DNA from: Malania oleifera
Taxonomy: Eukaryota; Streptophyta; Magnoliopsida; Santalales; Ximeniaceae
Direction: 5' to 3'
DNA: 64,000 nt
Assembly: GCF_029873635.1 (NCBI RefSeq)
Contig: NC_080419.1
Location: forward strand, 68,414,823 to 68,478,822
Position 1 is the stretch's first letter, and every line of letters begins with the position of its first letter. Below the pieces are notes generated by a model, which saw only the letters and a program-made list of their open reading frames with translations, had not been told where the DNA came from and ran no database searches. The position numbers and the translations under genes were made by a program. Positions 49,799 to 61,329 of the stretch are shown here, in pieces.

Positions 49799-51564
49799 TG
49801 AAATTAGGATATCTTCCCAAGAGGGGGGTGAATTGGGTTTTAAAAACAATTATTTTCTTTTTAATGTTTTTGTGTTATAACAACAAGCACACCTCCAACA
49901 CAATCACAAAATTAAATCAAGTCAACCACAACCAAAAACAAAGTAATCAATATCTTGATCTTTGTATCAGTAGCCCTGTAACAAAGTGTAAAGTTTGCTG
50001 AATTTATATAAGCCCTGTGTTATTTCAAAATCTCGCTGAATTTATATAAGCCCTATGTTATTTCACAATCACACTTTTTCCTAGTCTTCAGTTTTTAAAT
50101 AAACATTTAGTTTAATAAGTTTAGGATGATCAACCAACGTAGTCCCTTTCGATTTCCGCAATCAATGCTGATCAAGCCAAAAAAAATTATCTTCCAGTCT
50201 ATTTAACAATCCTACACTCAGAATTTATCAATTTTAAAGCATCCATGCAGGTTGTAAATTTTTCTAAAAAATAAAGAGTAAGGAAGAAAGAGAGAGACAC
50301 AAGGTTTTATGAGGTTCAGCTTATACCCAGCCTACGTCCTCGTCTTTGGCAAACCACCAAAGGATTCACTAGTTTAGTTCCATTGACGGGTGGAACAATA
50401 CCGATTACAACCACTCCTTTCTTTAGGCTAGAGCCCGCCTCTCCAAACGATATTCTCTCGTTCGGTCCAATGATTCTACAACCTTGAATCATCTATAAAC
50501 AAGAAACAAGATAAAGAAAGATTTGTGTACAAGAGACACTCTCACAACAAAGTTGATTAGTTCAAGATTTAGCACAAATATACTTCAAAGTAAATCAATA
50601 TAAAAAGATTGAAGTTCAAATTGAATTTATATCACCAAATATATCTTCCAAGTATTGAAATATTCATACTTTGAAGGCTCTACTTTGGAATTTGTATCAG
50701 CACCAATTCAGTAGTTGAAGTAGGATGAGCACAAGAGAGATTGAGAGCTTTTAGAGAACTTTGATTGCTAGAAAATTTCTTAGGTATTGAAATGTCTGAA
50801 GGTTGGGGCTATTTATAGATGTTTTAAAAGATAATTCCTTGCTCCCCAAGTTTACTTGGAGTAAGCCTCAAGATTTTCAAAAGAGCAGTGCCCAAAAAAT
50901 TTATTTAAAAATCCTTCCCGGTTGAGAATTTTAAAAACTGTGTCGAGTGGCATTTGCTTGCCATAGAGAAAAAAGAATAACCCACAAGGCTGGCAGTCGC
51001 CTACCATAAGATAGGTAGTCGCCTGGCTTGACCACCCAGGCGCCTGACAGTGCTCAAGCAGTCGCCTAGCACCCTACTACCTCCTAAAATATTTCTTTTA
51101 AAAATTTGGCAGTCGCCTGGCTCTCAGTCTTTACCTTATATTCATTTGAAAAATTTTTCTTCCTTTGAACCTTTGTTACTTTGATTTCAAAAACATATTT
51201 TTAAGGTTTTTTTTTTAAAAAATGTATTTTTTAGTTTCTTTTGAGTTACAAAAGCTTCAATTCAGTTTATATTGAAGTTTACATGAAATACTTACATAGA
51301 GACATCCTTAAAACTCTAGTCTATTAATCTACAAGTAGGTCCTTGTTTTTCCATGAACATATATCATCTTTGAGCTTTTGATCATCTTTCTTTCTTGAAC
51401 TTTTTGTATAGTATATTCACCATAAGCTTTATCATCCTTTTGAGCTTGTAATTTCTTTAAGCTCAGCCTTCTTCCTTAAAGAATTTCACTTGAAACAAAC
51501 CATATCAAACTTATCATGATTTGTTATCATAAAAATAAGAATTGTAAGCCTTATTAGGCCAACA
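49799..51564 (-). mobile_element. Element D 3' LTR
   Basis: 1766 bp. Contains GGCAGTCGCCTGG words (about 50990-51125), TATA CTATAAAT on the minus strand (near 50815), the stem TCTTTGG/CCAAAGG (50343-50363) and the CCCAA/TTGGG terminal hairpin. A segment near 49999-50067 is present twice here and once in the other LTR. I found no MSA-like box upstream of the TATA. Confidence 0.9.
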
Positions 51565-52074
51565 ATCTCCTCCTTTTTTATGATGATAAATCTAGAGCAA
51601 AAAGTAGGAAAATACGTCTTAACATACTCCCCTTTTAATAAAAAATTACGAGTCATGGCTCCCCCTTTCAATAAGCATGAGGTTTTCATACAAGTATCAT
51701 ATAAGTATCATTAGGTTATACATATCATTAATGATCAAGCATACCAGATGATCAGGTTATAAATATCATTAATGATCAAGCATACCAAATGCACTCATAC
51801 AAGCATATACTAAATGCATTCATACAAGCATATCAAATACATTCATACAAGCATATCACATTCATATTTCTTTTTGCTCCTCTCTCTCAAACACTCTCCC
51901 CCTTTGGACATCAATCAAAAAGGAAAATAGGGTGATACAACAAAAAGCATAGTGAAGAGCTGAAATACAAAGTACTTTAAGTTCTTACAAACACAAAAGA
52001 AATGTTGTCCAGTGAAATACATAGAAATACTAATACATAAGAAAAGATTTAAAACATCACAAGGATTAAGCATA
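51565..52074 (-). other. Element D 3' noncoding region with polypurine tract
   Basis: The minus strand has AAAAAAGGAGGAGAT at the LTR edge. The rest is AT-rich, with short direct repeats (CATACAAGCATAT, about 51795-51860). Confidence 0.75.
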
Positions 52075-53289
52075 TCAATCTGAGGTTTCCTTAGATCCAC
52101 TTTCATCTCCTTCTTCTTCTTGTTCATCAGAATTTTTAGCAGATTCATCATCACTAGATGAAATGGAGCTAATATCTATCGAAGTCGTGCCTTTGGAAGA
52201 ACTAGCCAAGTGTTTCTCAATCTTATCAACACGCTGAACAAGGTTTGAACAATGAGTTTCCACAGTGGAAACCTTCTCCCGAAGAGTACCAAGACCAGTT
52301 TGCATCCCATCACTAAAGTTCATATAGTGATTGTAAAATGGAAGGAACCAAGAGGGAGTTTCTGAATCTAGCTTTACTGAAGTGGCTGGCATGGAAGGCT
52401 GAGAAAGTGGTTTAGATGTGGTGTGATGTGGCCCTTGTGAACCATCCTTGAGTAGTTTTCTTATATCCCATATGCTTAAGAATTATATCAGAAAAGATGT
52501 CGTAATGGGTTTTTTTAACGAAGTTGAACGATGGTGTGAGAATGTTAAAATTTGCAAATACTATATTGAATATCCCAGCATATGGTGGAATGATATGAGG
52601 GGCATCAACTTTCATATTTATCCATTTGATAAGTAAAATGGGAAGATCCAGCTTTTTCCCTTTAAGAATACACCACATAATAAAACAATCTAAGAAAGAA
52701 ACATGGTCATGGGAACCGAATCGAGGTAGGATATTATATGTAATAAGTTTATACAAGATTATAGCTTGGAGATTGAGTTGTTTGTAAATGGGTGGATGCC
52801 CAAAGGAGATGGATGTATCAGTTATGACAAGAGGTAAAAATTCTTCTGGAGTGAATCGTTAGGCCATTATCCATTGTCTTTCAACAATTTGTACTTCAAA
52901 ATCTCCCGACTTAACTCGAAGAATTTTTCCTAAAGATATGGAAGTAAGATGAATACTCTACCCTAGGAGATTTGTTTTTATCCCATTGTCAAGTTTCTCC
53001 ATGTTAGCATAAAAGATCCATACCACATTTGGATAGTACCCTTTGGCTTGATATGTGATAAATCATTCCCATCCAATTTCTCTAAAAAGTTCTAGGATTT
53101 CAGGAAAATCAGAATGGAAGAATGTGGTATTGAGTACTCTACCTAGAATCGGTTCCACTGTTACTAACCAATTTGATTTCTATAGAGAGTTTTGGCGTGA
53201 GGAGTTACTAACCTCTTTTCTACTTTATCATTGTTGATTCGTGTGGAGGAAGAGGCACCCTTGTTAGCAACTGATTTGGTTCGAGGCAT
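52075..53289 (-). pseudogene. Element D extra ORF after pol (plant-transposon-protein-like)
   Basis: The ORF starts at an ATG at 53289 (MPRTKSVANKGASSSTR) and is broken by stops near 53180 and 52870-52760. Open stretches are 52412-52756 (ITYNILPRFGSHDHVSFLDC) and 52075-52392, which has a heptad-like segment (VETHCSNLVQRVDKIEKHL) and an acidic Ser-rich tail. The central block aligns by eye with the N1 ORF and resembles the putative plant transposon protein family (Transposase_32). No signal peptide or membrane segment is evident. The opposite-strand ORFs here are shadows. Confidence 0.62.
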
Positions 53290-53494
53290 GTTTTCTTTGA
53301 AGGTTGAATCTATTAAACCCTAGAAATTTGGCGAGATGTTGCAGACGTTGGGTTTGAATCAGGATTTTGGATGGATTTGAAGGAGAAATAGATTTGAATA
53401 AGAGTAGGAATGAGAGTTTTTAGGGTGAGAGGAGAAGTGGCAGGCACCTGAAAGTTGTTAAAATTACACATAATAGGGTTTTAAAGCCCTTACC

Positions 53495-53615
53495 CACCGT
53501 GAGGCAGTCGCCTGCTACGATGAGGCAAGCGCCTGTCAACCAAAAAAATACCAAGTCAATAGCATGGCAGTCGCCTGCCACCCAGGTGGCAGTCGACTGC
53601 CAAGCGGATTTTATT
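53495..53615. repeat. Internal GGCAGTCGCCTG word array upstream of the D extra ORF
   Basis: GAGGCAGTCGCCTGC, GAGGCAAGCGCCTG, TGGCAGTCGCCTGCC and TGGCAGTCGACTGCC lie between RNase H and the extra ORF. This is the word found in the D LTRs (50990-51125, 59815-60010). A C/T-rich leader lies between the array and the ATG. Confidence 0.82.
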
Positions 53616-53652
53616 TTTAAATAACTTCTCATACATGCATCATTCCTAATTC

Positions 53653-55190
53653 TCATCTAATGAATATGAATCGCTCCTCAGAGAGTGGTTTTGTGAATAT
53701 GTCTGCTAATTGATCGTTTGTATTAACAAATTCTAGTGTTATGTCCTCGTTTTGTATGTGATCTCTCAAGAAGTGATATCTTATGTCAATATGTTTTATT
53801 CTTGAGTGTGATACCGGATTTTTTGAAATATTTATGGCACTTGTATTGTCACACATTATTGGAATAGTTTGAAATTGAATTTTGAAATCTCTTAATTGTT
53901 GTTTCATATATAACGTTTGGGCACAATAACTCCCAGCTGCTATGTATTCTACTTCAGCTGTGGATAATGCCACAGAATTTTGTTTCTTTGAAAACCAAGA
54001 GACTAATGAGTGTCCTAGAAAGTGACAAGTTCCACTAGTACTCTTTCTATCTATTTTTCATCCAACAAAATTTGCATCTGAATAGCTTATCATTTCAAAC
54101 TAAGTTCCCTTTGGATACCATAAGCCTAGTTCGAGTGTGCCTAGTAGATATCTAAGGATTCGTTAACTGCTATTTGATGTGGTTCCTTAGGAACCGATTG
54201 GAACCTAGCACATACACTAAACATGATATCCAGTCTACTTGTTGTTAGATATAGTAAGCTTCCTATCATCCCTCGGTAATGCTTGGTATCTACTAGTTTT
54301 CCTTTTTCATCCTTATCAAGACTCATTGAGGTGCTCATGGGGGTTCCTATAGGTTTTATTTCTTCCATGTCAAACTTTTTTAACATGTCTTTAATATATT
54401 TAGTTTGATTTATGAATGTTCTATTTTTAGCTTGCTTAATTTGTAACCCTAGGAAGTAATTACTCTCCCATCATACTCATCTCAAATTATTTTTGCATAG
54501 ACTTAGCAAATTCATTACACAAATGTACATGAGTTGCTCCAAAAATAATATCATGTACATAAATTTGTACTATAAGCATGTCTTTATTTTTGGTTTTTAT
54601 AAATAGAGTGTTATCTATCTTTCCTCTTGAAAAAATGTTTTGAAAGAGGAACTTGCTTAGTCTTTCATACCAAGCTCTAGGAGCTTGTTTTAATCCATAT
54701 AAGGCTTTTCTTAACTTGAATACATGATTTGGGTTTTTAGAGTCTTCAAATCCCGGAGGTTGTTTAACGTAAACTTCTTCATTTATATAACCATTTAGGA
54801 ATGCACTTTTTACATCCATTTGGTATAATTTAAAATCTTTATGTGCTGCATATGCAAGTAGCATCCTTATGGCTTCCATTCTTGCTACGGGAGCAAAGGT
54901 TTCTTCATAATTGATACCTTCTTCTTGATTATAACCTTGTGCTACTAACCTAACTTTGTTTCTAATAACTACTCCATGCTCATCCTTTTTATTTCTAAAC
55001 ACCCATTTGGTTCCTATGATTGATTTATCTTTGGGTTTAGGTATAAGTTTCCATACTTGACTTCTTTCAAATTGATTTAGTTCCTTGTGCATTGCTATAA
55101 TCCAAGAATCATCTTTTAAGGCTTCTTCTATATTCTTGAGTTCATCTTGAGACAACAAGGCATAATGGTTACAAATATATTTTTTTAATA
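53653..55190 (-). pseudogene. Element D RT and RNase H
   Basis: A 223-codon RT stretch (54487-55158) has [40 protein letters not shown] and [14 protein letters not shown], but the catalytic box reads YVHD instead of YVDD (near 54555). The connection (54141-54386) and RNase H end (53653-53973, ALSTAEVEYIAAGSYCAQTL) follow in other frames, so several indels are present. Confidence 0.88.
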
Positions 55191-56700
55191 AGGCTCTAAT
55201 GGTTATTCCTTTTGATGGTTCACTAAGAATTTGGTCTTTTGGGTGACTTTTAGCATATTTCCATTCTCTAGGTAGTTCTAGATTTTCTATGATGTTTTCA
55301 TTTGAGGTTTCGTTATTATTTTCTTCTTTTATTTCAAGATCTTCTTTTTTTGTGCGACATCTTCTTTTTCATCAATCTTAACTTTATTGTTATAATTATT
55401 TGATTCATCAAATGTTATGTGTATTGATTCAATAATAGTAAGAGTCCTTTTGTTATAAACCCTATAAGCTTTACTATTTGTAGAGTAACCTAAGAAGATA
55501 CCCTCATCAAATTTTGCATCAAATTTTCCTAAATCATCTTTAGTATTAAGAATAAAACATTTGCATCCGAATACATGAAAGTAAGAGATATTAGGTTCTC
55601 TTCCTTTCCATAATTCATGCGGTGTTTTTTTTATACTTGATCTTATGGATACTCTATTTATAATGTAACAAGCTATATTCATAACTTCTGCCCAAAAGTA
55701 TTTAGGTAGATTATTTTCGTTTAACCTTGTTCTTGCCATTTCTTGGAGAGTTCTATTTTTTCTTTCTACAACTCCATTTTGTTGTGGAGTTCTAGGTACT
55801 TAAAAATTATGGTTTATTCCATGTTCATTACAGAATTTATCAATATCTTTGTTTTTAAATTCCCTACCTTGATCACTTCTAAAATTAGTTACACTAGCCC
55901 TTTTCATTTTGTAATTTCTTGCATAAGGTGATTAGCATATCACAAGCTTCGTCTTTGTTTGCTAAGAATAATACCCAAGTGAATCTTGAATAGTCATCTA
56001 CTATTACAAAAGCATATTGTTTGCCTCCTAAGCTTAAGGTTCTAGTTTGACCAAATAAGTCTAGGTGCAAAAGTTCTAGGGGTCTTTTAATAGATATGAA
56101 TTTCTTCCTTTTGAAGCTTGTTTTGACTTGCTTTCCTTTTTGGCATGCATCACACATCTTGTCTTTTATAAATTTAGTATTTGGTAATCCTTTACAAGAT
56201 TTTTCTTAGATAATTGGATAAAAGATCCATATTAGCATAGCCTAGTTTCCTATGCCACAACCAGCTCATTTCATTTATTGCAGCTAAACAAGTTACATTT
56301 TGATTTACTAAGTTCTCAAGGTTTATGCAATATACATTATTTGTCTTATGAGCAATAAACAAGGTTTCATTGTTCTTAGGATTTTGGATAACATATTTTT
56401 CTTTCTTAAAAGTTATTTCAAATCCTTTGTCACTTAATTGGCTAATGCTTCAAAGATTGTATTTTAATCCTTCTACCAATAGCACATTATCAATAATAAG
56501 AGAAGGTTCTTTACCTATTATTCCATTACCAATAATCTTACCTTTGGCATTGTCGCTGAAGGTGACGTATCCCCCATCCTTTTGTTTTAATGTGGTTAAC
56601 TTTGTCCTATCACCGGTCATGTGCCTTGAACACCCGTTATCCAAGTACCACTTATCCGTTAACGGCGTAGTTCTAAAGCATACCTACAATGAGGGATTCA
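55190..56700 (-). pseudogene. Element D protease and integrase
   Basis: Protease with MDNGCSRHMTGD (56450-56644; usual DSG reads DNG), integrase zinc region near 56150-56280 (CDACQKGKQ), core HLDLFGQTRTLSLGGKQYAF and VIVDDYSRFTWV (55894-56157), and the LNENNLPKYFWAEVMNIACY block (55329-55739). Stops and frameshifts lie near 56450, 56210 and 55890. Confidence 0.87.
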
Positions 56701-56719
56701 TTGTGTTAGTCTTTGGAAC

Positions 56720-58921
56720 CTAAATTCTTTTAACTTTCTTTGTATTGTTTTTAGTTCCATTGTTGACTTTCCATTCTCCTTGTATTTTGACATATTTTCT
56801 TTTTAGTGGGCAATTGAACATTACATGATCTTCAGTCTTGCACATGTAGCAAGTGGTGTGTTCATGTTTGTTGGTTGAAGAAGTACTAGCATAGTGTTTG
56901 GCTTCTTTGACAAAGTATTTCATGTATAATTTTTTATTCTTTTTATTTGTTTTTCCATTATAACCTATTCCTCCATGTAGTCTTTGCTTTCCAATCATTT
57001 TTTCAAAATTTTCTTTTCCTTTGGTGAAGTTATATATAATTTTCTTGTTATCCTCTACTAATTTCTTAAGTTCATTTATTTCTAAATTCTTTTTATTCAA
57101 ATTGTCTACATGAGTTTTTCCTAACTCTTGAGTTATTTCATTTACTTCCTCTTCTAACTTTTTAATACAAGAGTCTTTTTCTTTTTCAATGGTTTTGAAA
57201 GATTCAAGTTGCTTCATTAATTCTTTATTTTGATCTTTCAAAGTTATATTTCTCTTGAAAATTTTTATGAATCTTTTATGTAAAGAAAACAACTCAGCTT
57301 GTAATTCCTTATAGGAAGGCATGCTGTCACAAGACTCATCACAAGACTCAATGTAAGATTCTGTAGAGGAGTAGTAGGAGTTTACCTCTTCGTCATTAGC
57401 CATGATGCATATATTTGCCATCTCTTGTTCGCTTGATTCATTTTCCGTCTCACTAGAGCTTGAATCATCCCAAGTGGCCTTCATAGCTTCCTTCTTTTTC
57501 TTCTTGTCTTTTTTGAGCAATGGGCAATCCGACTTGATATGCCCTGGTTTCTTGCAATGATAGCATATAGGAGGTTCATTTTTACTTTTATTTTCTTTTC
57601 TATTTGTCTCTCCTTTTTCAGGTTTCTTTTTACTAAAATTTTTAGGAAACTGTTTATTTCCCCTATAGAATTTGCCTAATCTTTTAGTGATGAATGCTAA
57701 TTCATCTTGATATAAGTCGCTTGATTCACTTTCTTCTTCACTTGAGCTGTTACTAGAGACTTTTAATGCAATTGACCTTTTATGCTTGGGCTTAGGATTT
57801 CTTTCCTTTAAGGTCATTTCATAGGTAAGTAGTGAACCTGTGAGTTCATCTAGAGAGGTGGTCTTCAGGTTTCTACCTTTTGTGATAGTTGTAGCTTTTG
57901 GTTCCCATATGGAGGGATGGCCTCTTAGAATTTTTCTAATCATTTAGTAGGTAGTATAAGTTTTTCCTAAGGCACTTAAGGAATTGATTATGTAGGTAAA
58001 TCTTGTGTACATACTTGATATGGTTTCATCTGAATTCTTCTTGAATGCTTCATACTCGCTTGTTAACATGTCTATCCTATTGTCTCTAACATCTATTGTT
58101 CCTTCATATGTCGCTTCTAATTTGTCCCATATTTCTTTGGCCGTCTTGCCGGTCATGACCTTATTAAATTCTTTAGCATCTAAAGCACAGTATAAAGCAT
58201 TTATAGCGCTTGAATTTATTTGAAACATTTTATAATCTGAATCGGTCATATCCTTTTTCTCTTTTGGAATCTGTTTTCCATCTACTATTTTAGTGGGAAT
58301 AAGGTCTCCATCCATAACTACTTCCCATGCTTTCCAATCCATGTGATTGTTGTAGCCTTTGGTTCCCATATGGAGGGATGGCCTCTTAGAATTTTTCTAA
58401 TCATTTAGTAGGTAGTATAAGGTTTTCCTAAGGCACTTAAGGAATTGATTATGTGGGTAAATATTGTGTACATACTTGATATGGTTTCATCTGAATTCAT
58501 CTTGAATGCTTCATACTCGCTTGTAACATGTCTATCCTATTGTCTCTAACATCTATTGTTCCTTCATATGTCACTTCTAATTTGTCCCATATTTCTTTAG
58601 CCGTCTTGCAGGTTATGACCTTATTAAATTCGTTAGCATCTAAAGCACAATATAAAGCATTTATAGCGCTTGAATTGATTTGAAGCATTTTATAATCTAA
58701 ATTGGTCATATCCTTTTTCTCTTTTGGAATCGATTTTCCATCTACTATTTTAGTGGGAATAAGGTCTCCATCCATAACTACTTCCCACGCTTTCCAATCC
58801 ATGTGTTGGAGATAGATTTACATCCTCTTTTTTCCAAAAGGTATAGTTGTGTCCACAAAAGATTGGTGGACAGGTTGAGGATTGGCCCCTCTCCAAAAGG
58901 AGCTACTCCTACGTTTGCCAT
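56720..58921 (-). pseudogene. Element D gag with duplicated N-terminal part
   Basis: Begins at an ATG at 58921 (MANVGVAPFGEG), frameshifts near 58875, then reads MDWKAWEVVMDGDLIPTKIV twice (58802 and 58339). After the second copy the UBN2 domain runs to a stop at 57944, where related Gags have Glu. The 407-codon remainder (56720-57943) has a knuckle CYHCKKPGHIKSDC (about 57520-57560), a long Lys/Glu coiled-coil-like region and a second knuckle CYMCKTEDHVMFNC (near 56820-56860). Confidence 0.87.
57890..58803 (-). repeat. Tandem duplication of about 460 bp within D gag
   Basis: Two direct copies, about 57890-58345 and 58349-58803, differ by a small number of substitutions and a one-base deletion (CTTGTTAACATG against CTTGTAACATG). 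The right copy is the frameshifted one. Confidence 0.88.
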
Positions 58922-58964
58922 TTAGATCTTTTTATAGATTTTTGTTAGGAATTTACTATAACTA

Positions 58965-58977
58965 GGCTCTGATACCA
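58965..58977 (-). other. Element D primer-binding site
   Basis: The minus strand reads TGGTATCAGAGCC, a perfect initiator tRNA-Met site, two bases inside the 5' LTR. Confidence 0.88.
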
Positions 58978-58979
58978 AT

Positions 58980-60448
58980 TGAAATTAGGATAGCTTCCCA
59001 AGAGGGGGTGAATTGGGTTTTAAAAACAATTATTTTCTTTTTAATGTTTTTGTGTTATAACAACAAGCACACCTCCAACACAATCACAAAATTAAATCAA
59101 GTCAACCACAACCAAAAACAAAGTAATCAATATCTTGATCTTTAAATCAATAGCCCTGTAACAAAGTGTAAAGCTCGCTGAATTTATATAAGCCCTGTGT
59201 TATTTCACAATCACACTTCTTCCTAGTCTTCAGTTTTTAAATAAACATTTAGTTTAATAAGTTTAGGATGATCAACTAACGTAGTCCCTTTCAGTTTCTG
59301 CAATCAATGCTGATCAAGCCAAAACAAATTATCTTCCAGTCTATTTAACAACCATACACTCAGAATTTATCAATTTTAAAGCATCCACGCAGGTTGTAAA
59401 TTTTGCTGAAAAATAAAGAGTAAGGAAAAAAGAGAGAGACACAAGGTTTTATGAGGTTCAGCTCATACCCAGCCTACATCCTCGCCTTTGGTAAACCACC
59501 AAAGGATTCACTAGTTCAGTTCCATTGACGGGTGGAACAATACCGATTACAACCACTCCTTTCTTTAGGCTAGAGCCTGCCTGCCTCTCCAAACGATATT
59601 CCCTCATTTGGTCCAACGATTCTACAACCTTGAATCGTCTATAAACAAGAAACAAGATAAATAAAGATTTGTGTACAAGAGACACTCTCACAACAGAGTT
59701 GATTAGTACAAGATTTAGCACAATATACTTCAAAGTAATCCTCAAGATTTTCAAAAGAGTAGTGTTCAAGAAATTTATTTAAAAAATCTTCCCATTGAGA
59801 ATTTTAAAAACTGTGTCAAGTGGCAGTCGCCTACCATAGAAAAAAATGAACAACCCAGAAGGCTGGCAGTCGCTTGCCATAACACAGGCAGTTGCCTGGC
59901 TTGACCACCCAAGTGCCTGGCAATCGCCTGGCACCCTACTGCCTCCTAAAATATTCCTTTTTAAACATTTGGCAGTCGCCTGTCTATGTAGGCAGTCGCC
60001 TGGCTCTCAGTCTTCACCTTATATTCATTTGAAAATCTTTTCTTCCTTTGAACCTTTGTTACTTCGATTTCAAAAAACATATTTTTAAGGTTTTTTCTAC
60101 AAAAGGTATTTTTTTTAGTTTCTTTTGAGTTACAAGAGGTTCAATTCAGTTTATATTGAAGTTTACATGAAGTACTTACATAGAGACATCCTTAAAACTC
60201 TAGTCTATTGATCTTCAAGTAGGTCCTTGTTCTTCCATTATCATATATCATCTTTGAGCTTTTAATCATCTTTCTTTCTTGAACTTTTTGGGTAGTATAT
60301 TCACCATAAGCTTTATCATCCTTTTGAGCTTGGAATTTCTTAAAGCTCTACCTTCTTCCTGAAAGAATTTCACTTGAAACAAACCATGTCAAACTTATTG
60401 TGATTTGTTATCATCAAAATAAGAATTGTAAGCCTTGTTAGGCCAATA
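58980..60448 (-). mobile_element. Element D 5' LTR
   Basis: 1469 bp, colinear with 49799-51564 but lacking about 275 bp that include the TATA region (junction near 59738). Perfect hairpin CCTTTGG/CCAAAGG at 59485-59505. Words of the GGCAGTCGCCTGG type at 59815-60010. Confidence 0.88.
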
Positions 60449-61195
60449 GTTCAGAAACTAAAACCTAAATAAATAAATTTGTATAATCGAATTTAACAAA
60501 TTCAAACTTAGTAAAACTTGCTATAATTAATTCTCCTTACCTGCTCCTTGAAAATTTTCCCAAATTGAACATAAAACGAAACCCTGTATTCCAAAAATCC
60601 TAACTTAATTAGTTTAACTCCAAGATATTTATCATTTGCTATCTCCTAGGCTCACACACTCCAAATACTTAATTTAATATTAAAAAATATCCTACTTACA
60701 CTGGTTTTGGGATGGTGCCTTGAAACCCCAAACTGAAAATCTACTCCGCCTAAGTTGTAGAGAATCTTCCCAGGAACCTTGTGGTGGTTCTTGATCTTCA
60801 ATCTAAGCTTTAATGGAGCCGGAATTGAAAAGAGAGAGTGATGGAACCACAGGGTAGAGTGAGAGAGAGAGAGGCGTGAGGAGAGAAAAATCATTGCTTA
60901 AAATGAAAGCAAACCTTATTTACAGGCAAGGCTTCGTTGACGAGACACGTGGGTTCGTCGACAATCCCAACAAGAATGTTCGTCGACGAAGCCGTGAGTT
61001 CGTCAACGAATCTCAGTAATATATGAAACCTATCTTGGTAAATCTTTGTTGACGAGACATGTGTCTTCGTCGATGGGCCAAAGAAGGATGTTTGTCGACG
61101 AAGCTAGTTGGTTTGTCAACGAATCCCTGCTGACTCTTTCATTTCCATTTTCTTTTATCCATTTTTATTTTATATTCTAGGTTCGGGTTACTACA

Positions 61196-61209
61196 TTATT
61201 CCCCCCTTA
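61196..61209 (-). other. Element E polypurine tract
   Basis: The minus strand reads GTAAGGGGGGAATA directly before the 3' LTR, preceded by the phrase GAGGACGAAATTT typical of gypsy elements just downstream of pol. Confidence 0.8.
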
Positions 61210-61329
61210 CAAAATTTCGTCCTCAAAATTCGTTAATCCATCATTTTTCACAACTTAAAAGCTAACTAACCACATTCACGTAGTTCAATCTATTCTAACA
61301 TGTGAATCCTCAAATTACTTAAAATCAAA

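Larger units (their letters stand above)
49799..60448 (-). mobile_element. Element D: Ty1/copia element with an extra ORF
   Basis: Perfect duplication GTTCA at 49794-49798 and 60449-60453. Minus-strand order: 5' LTR (58980-60448), primer site, gag with an internal duplication, protease-integrase, RT-RNase H, extra ORF, polypurine tract, 3' LTR (49799-51564). The right LTR ends CCAATA instead of CCAACA. All frames are broken, but less so than in A. Confidence 0.92.
48466..61195 (-). mobile_element. Element E 3' LTR, split by element D
   Basis: The LTR parts are 48466-49798 and 60449-61195, about 2.08 kb in all. Edges are TGTAACACCCCGAACCC on the left and GGGTTACTACA on the right. It contains the TGAGAGGCATCTCAGTAAGG block (48783), two copies of the hairpin module (48935-49145), a three-fold repeat of a roughly 60-bp unit with CTCCTCAGGCCTGCCAA (49377-49520) and TCGTCGACGA words (60930-61135). 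Confidence 0.82.
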
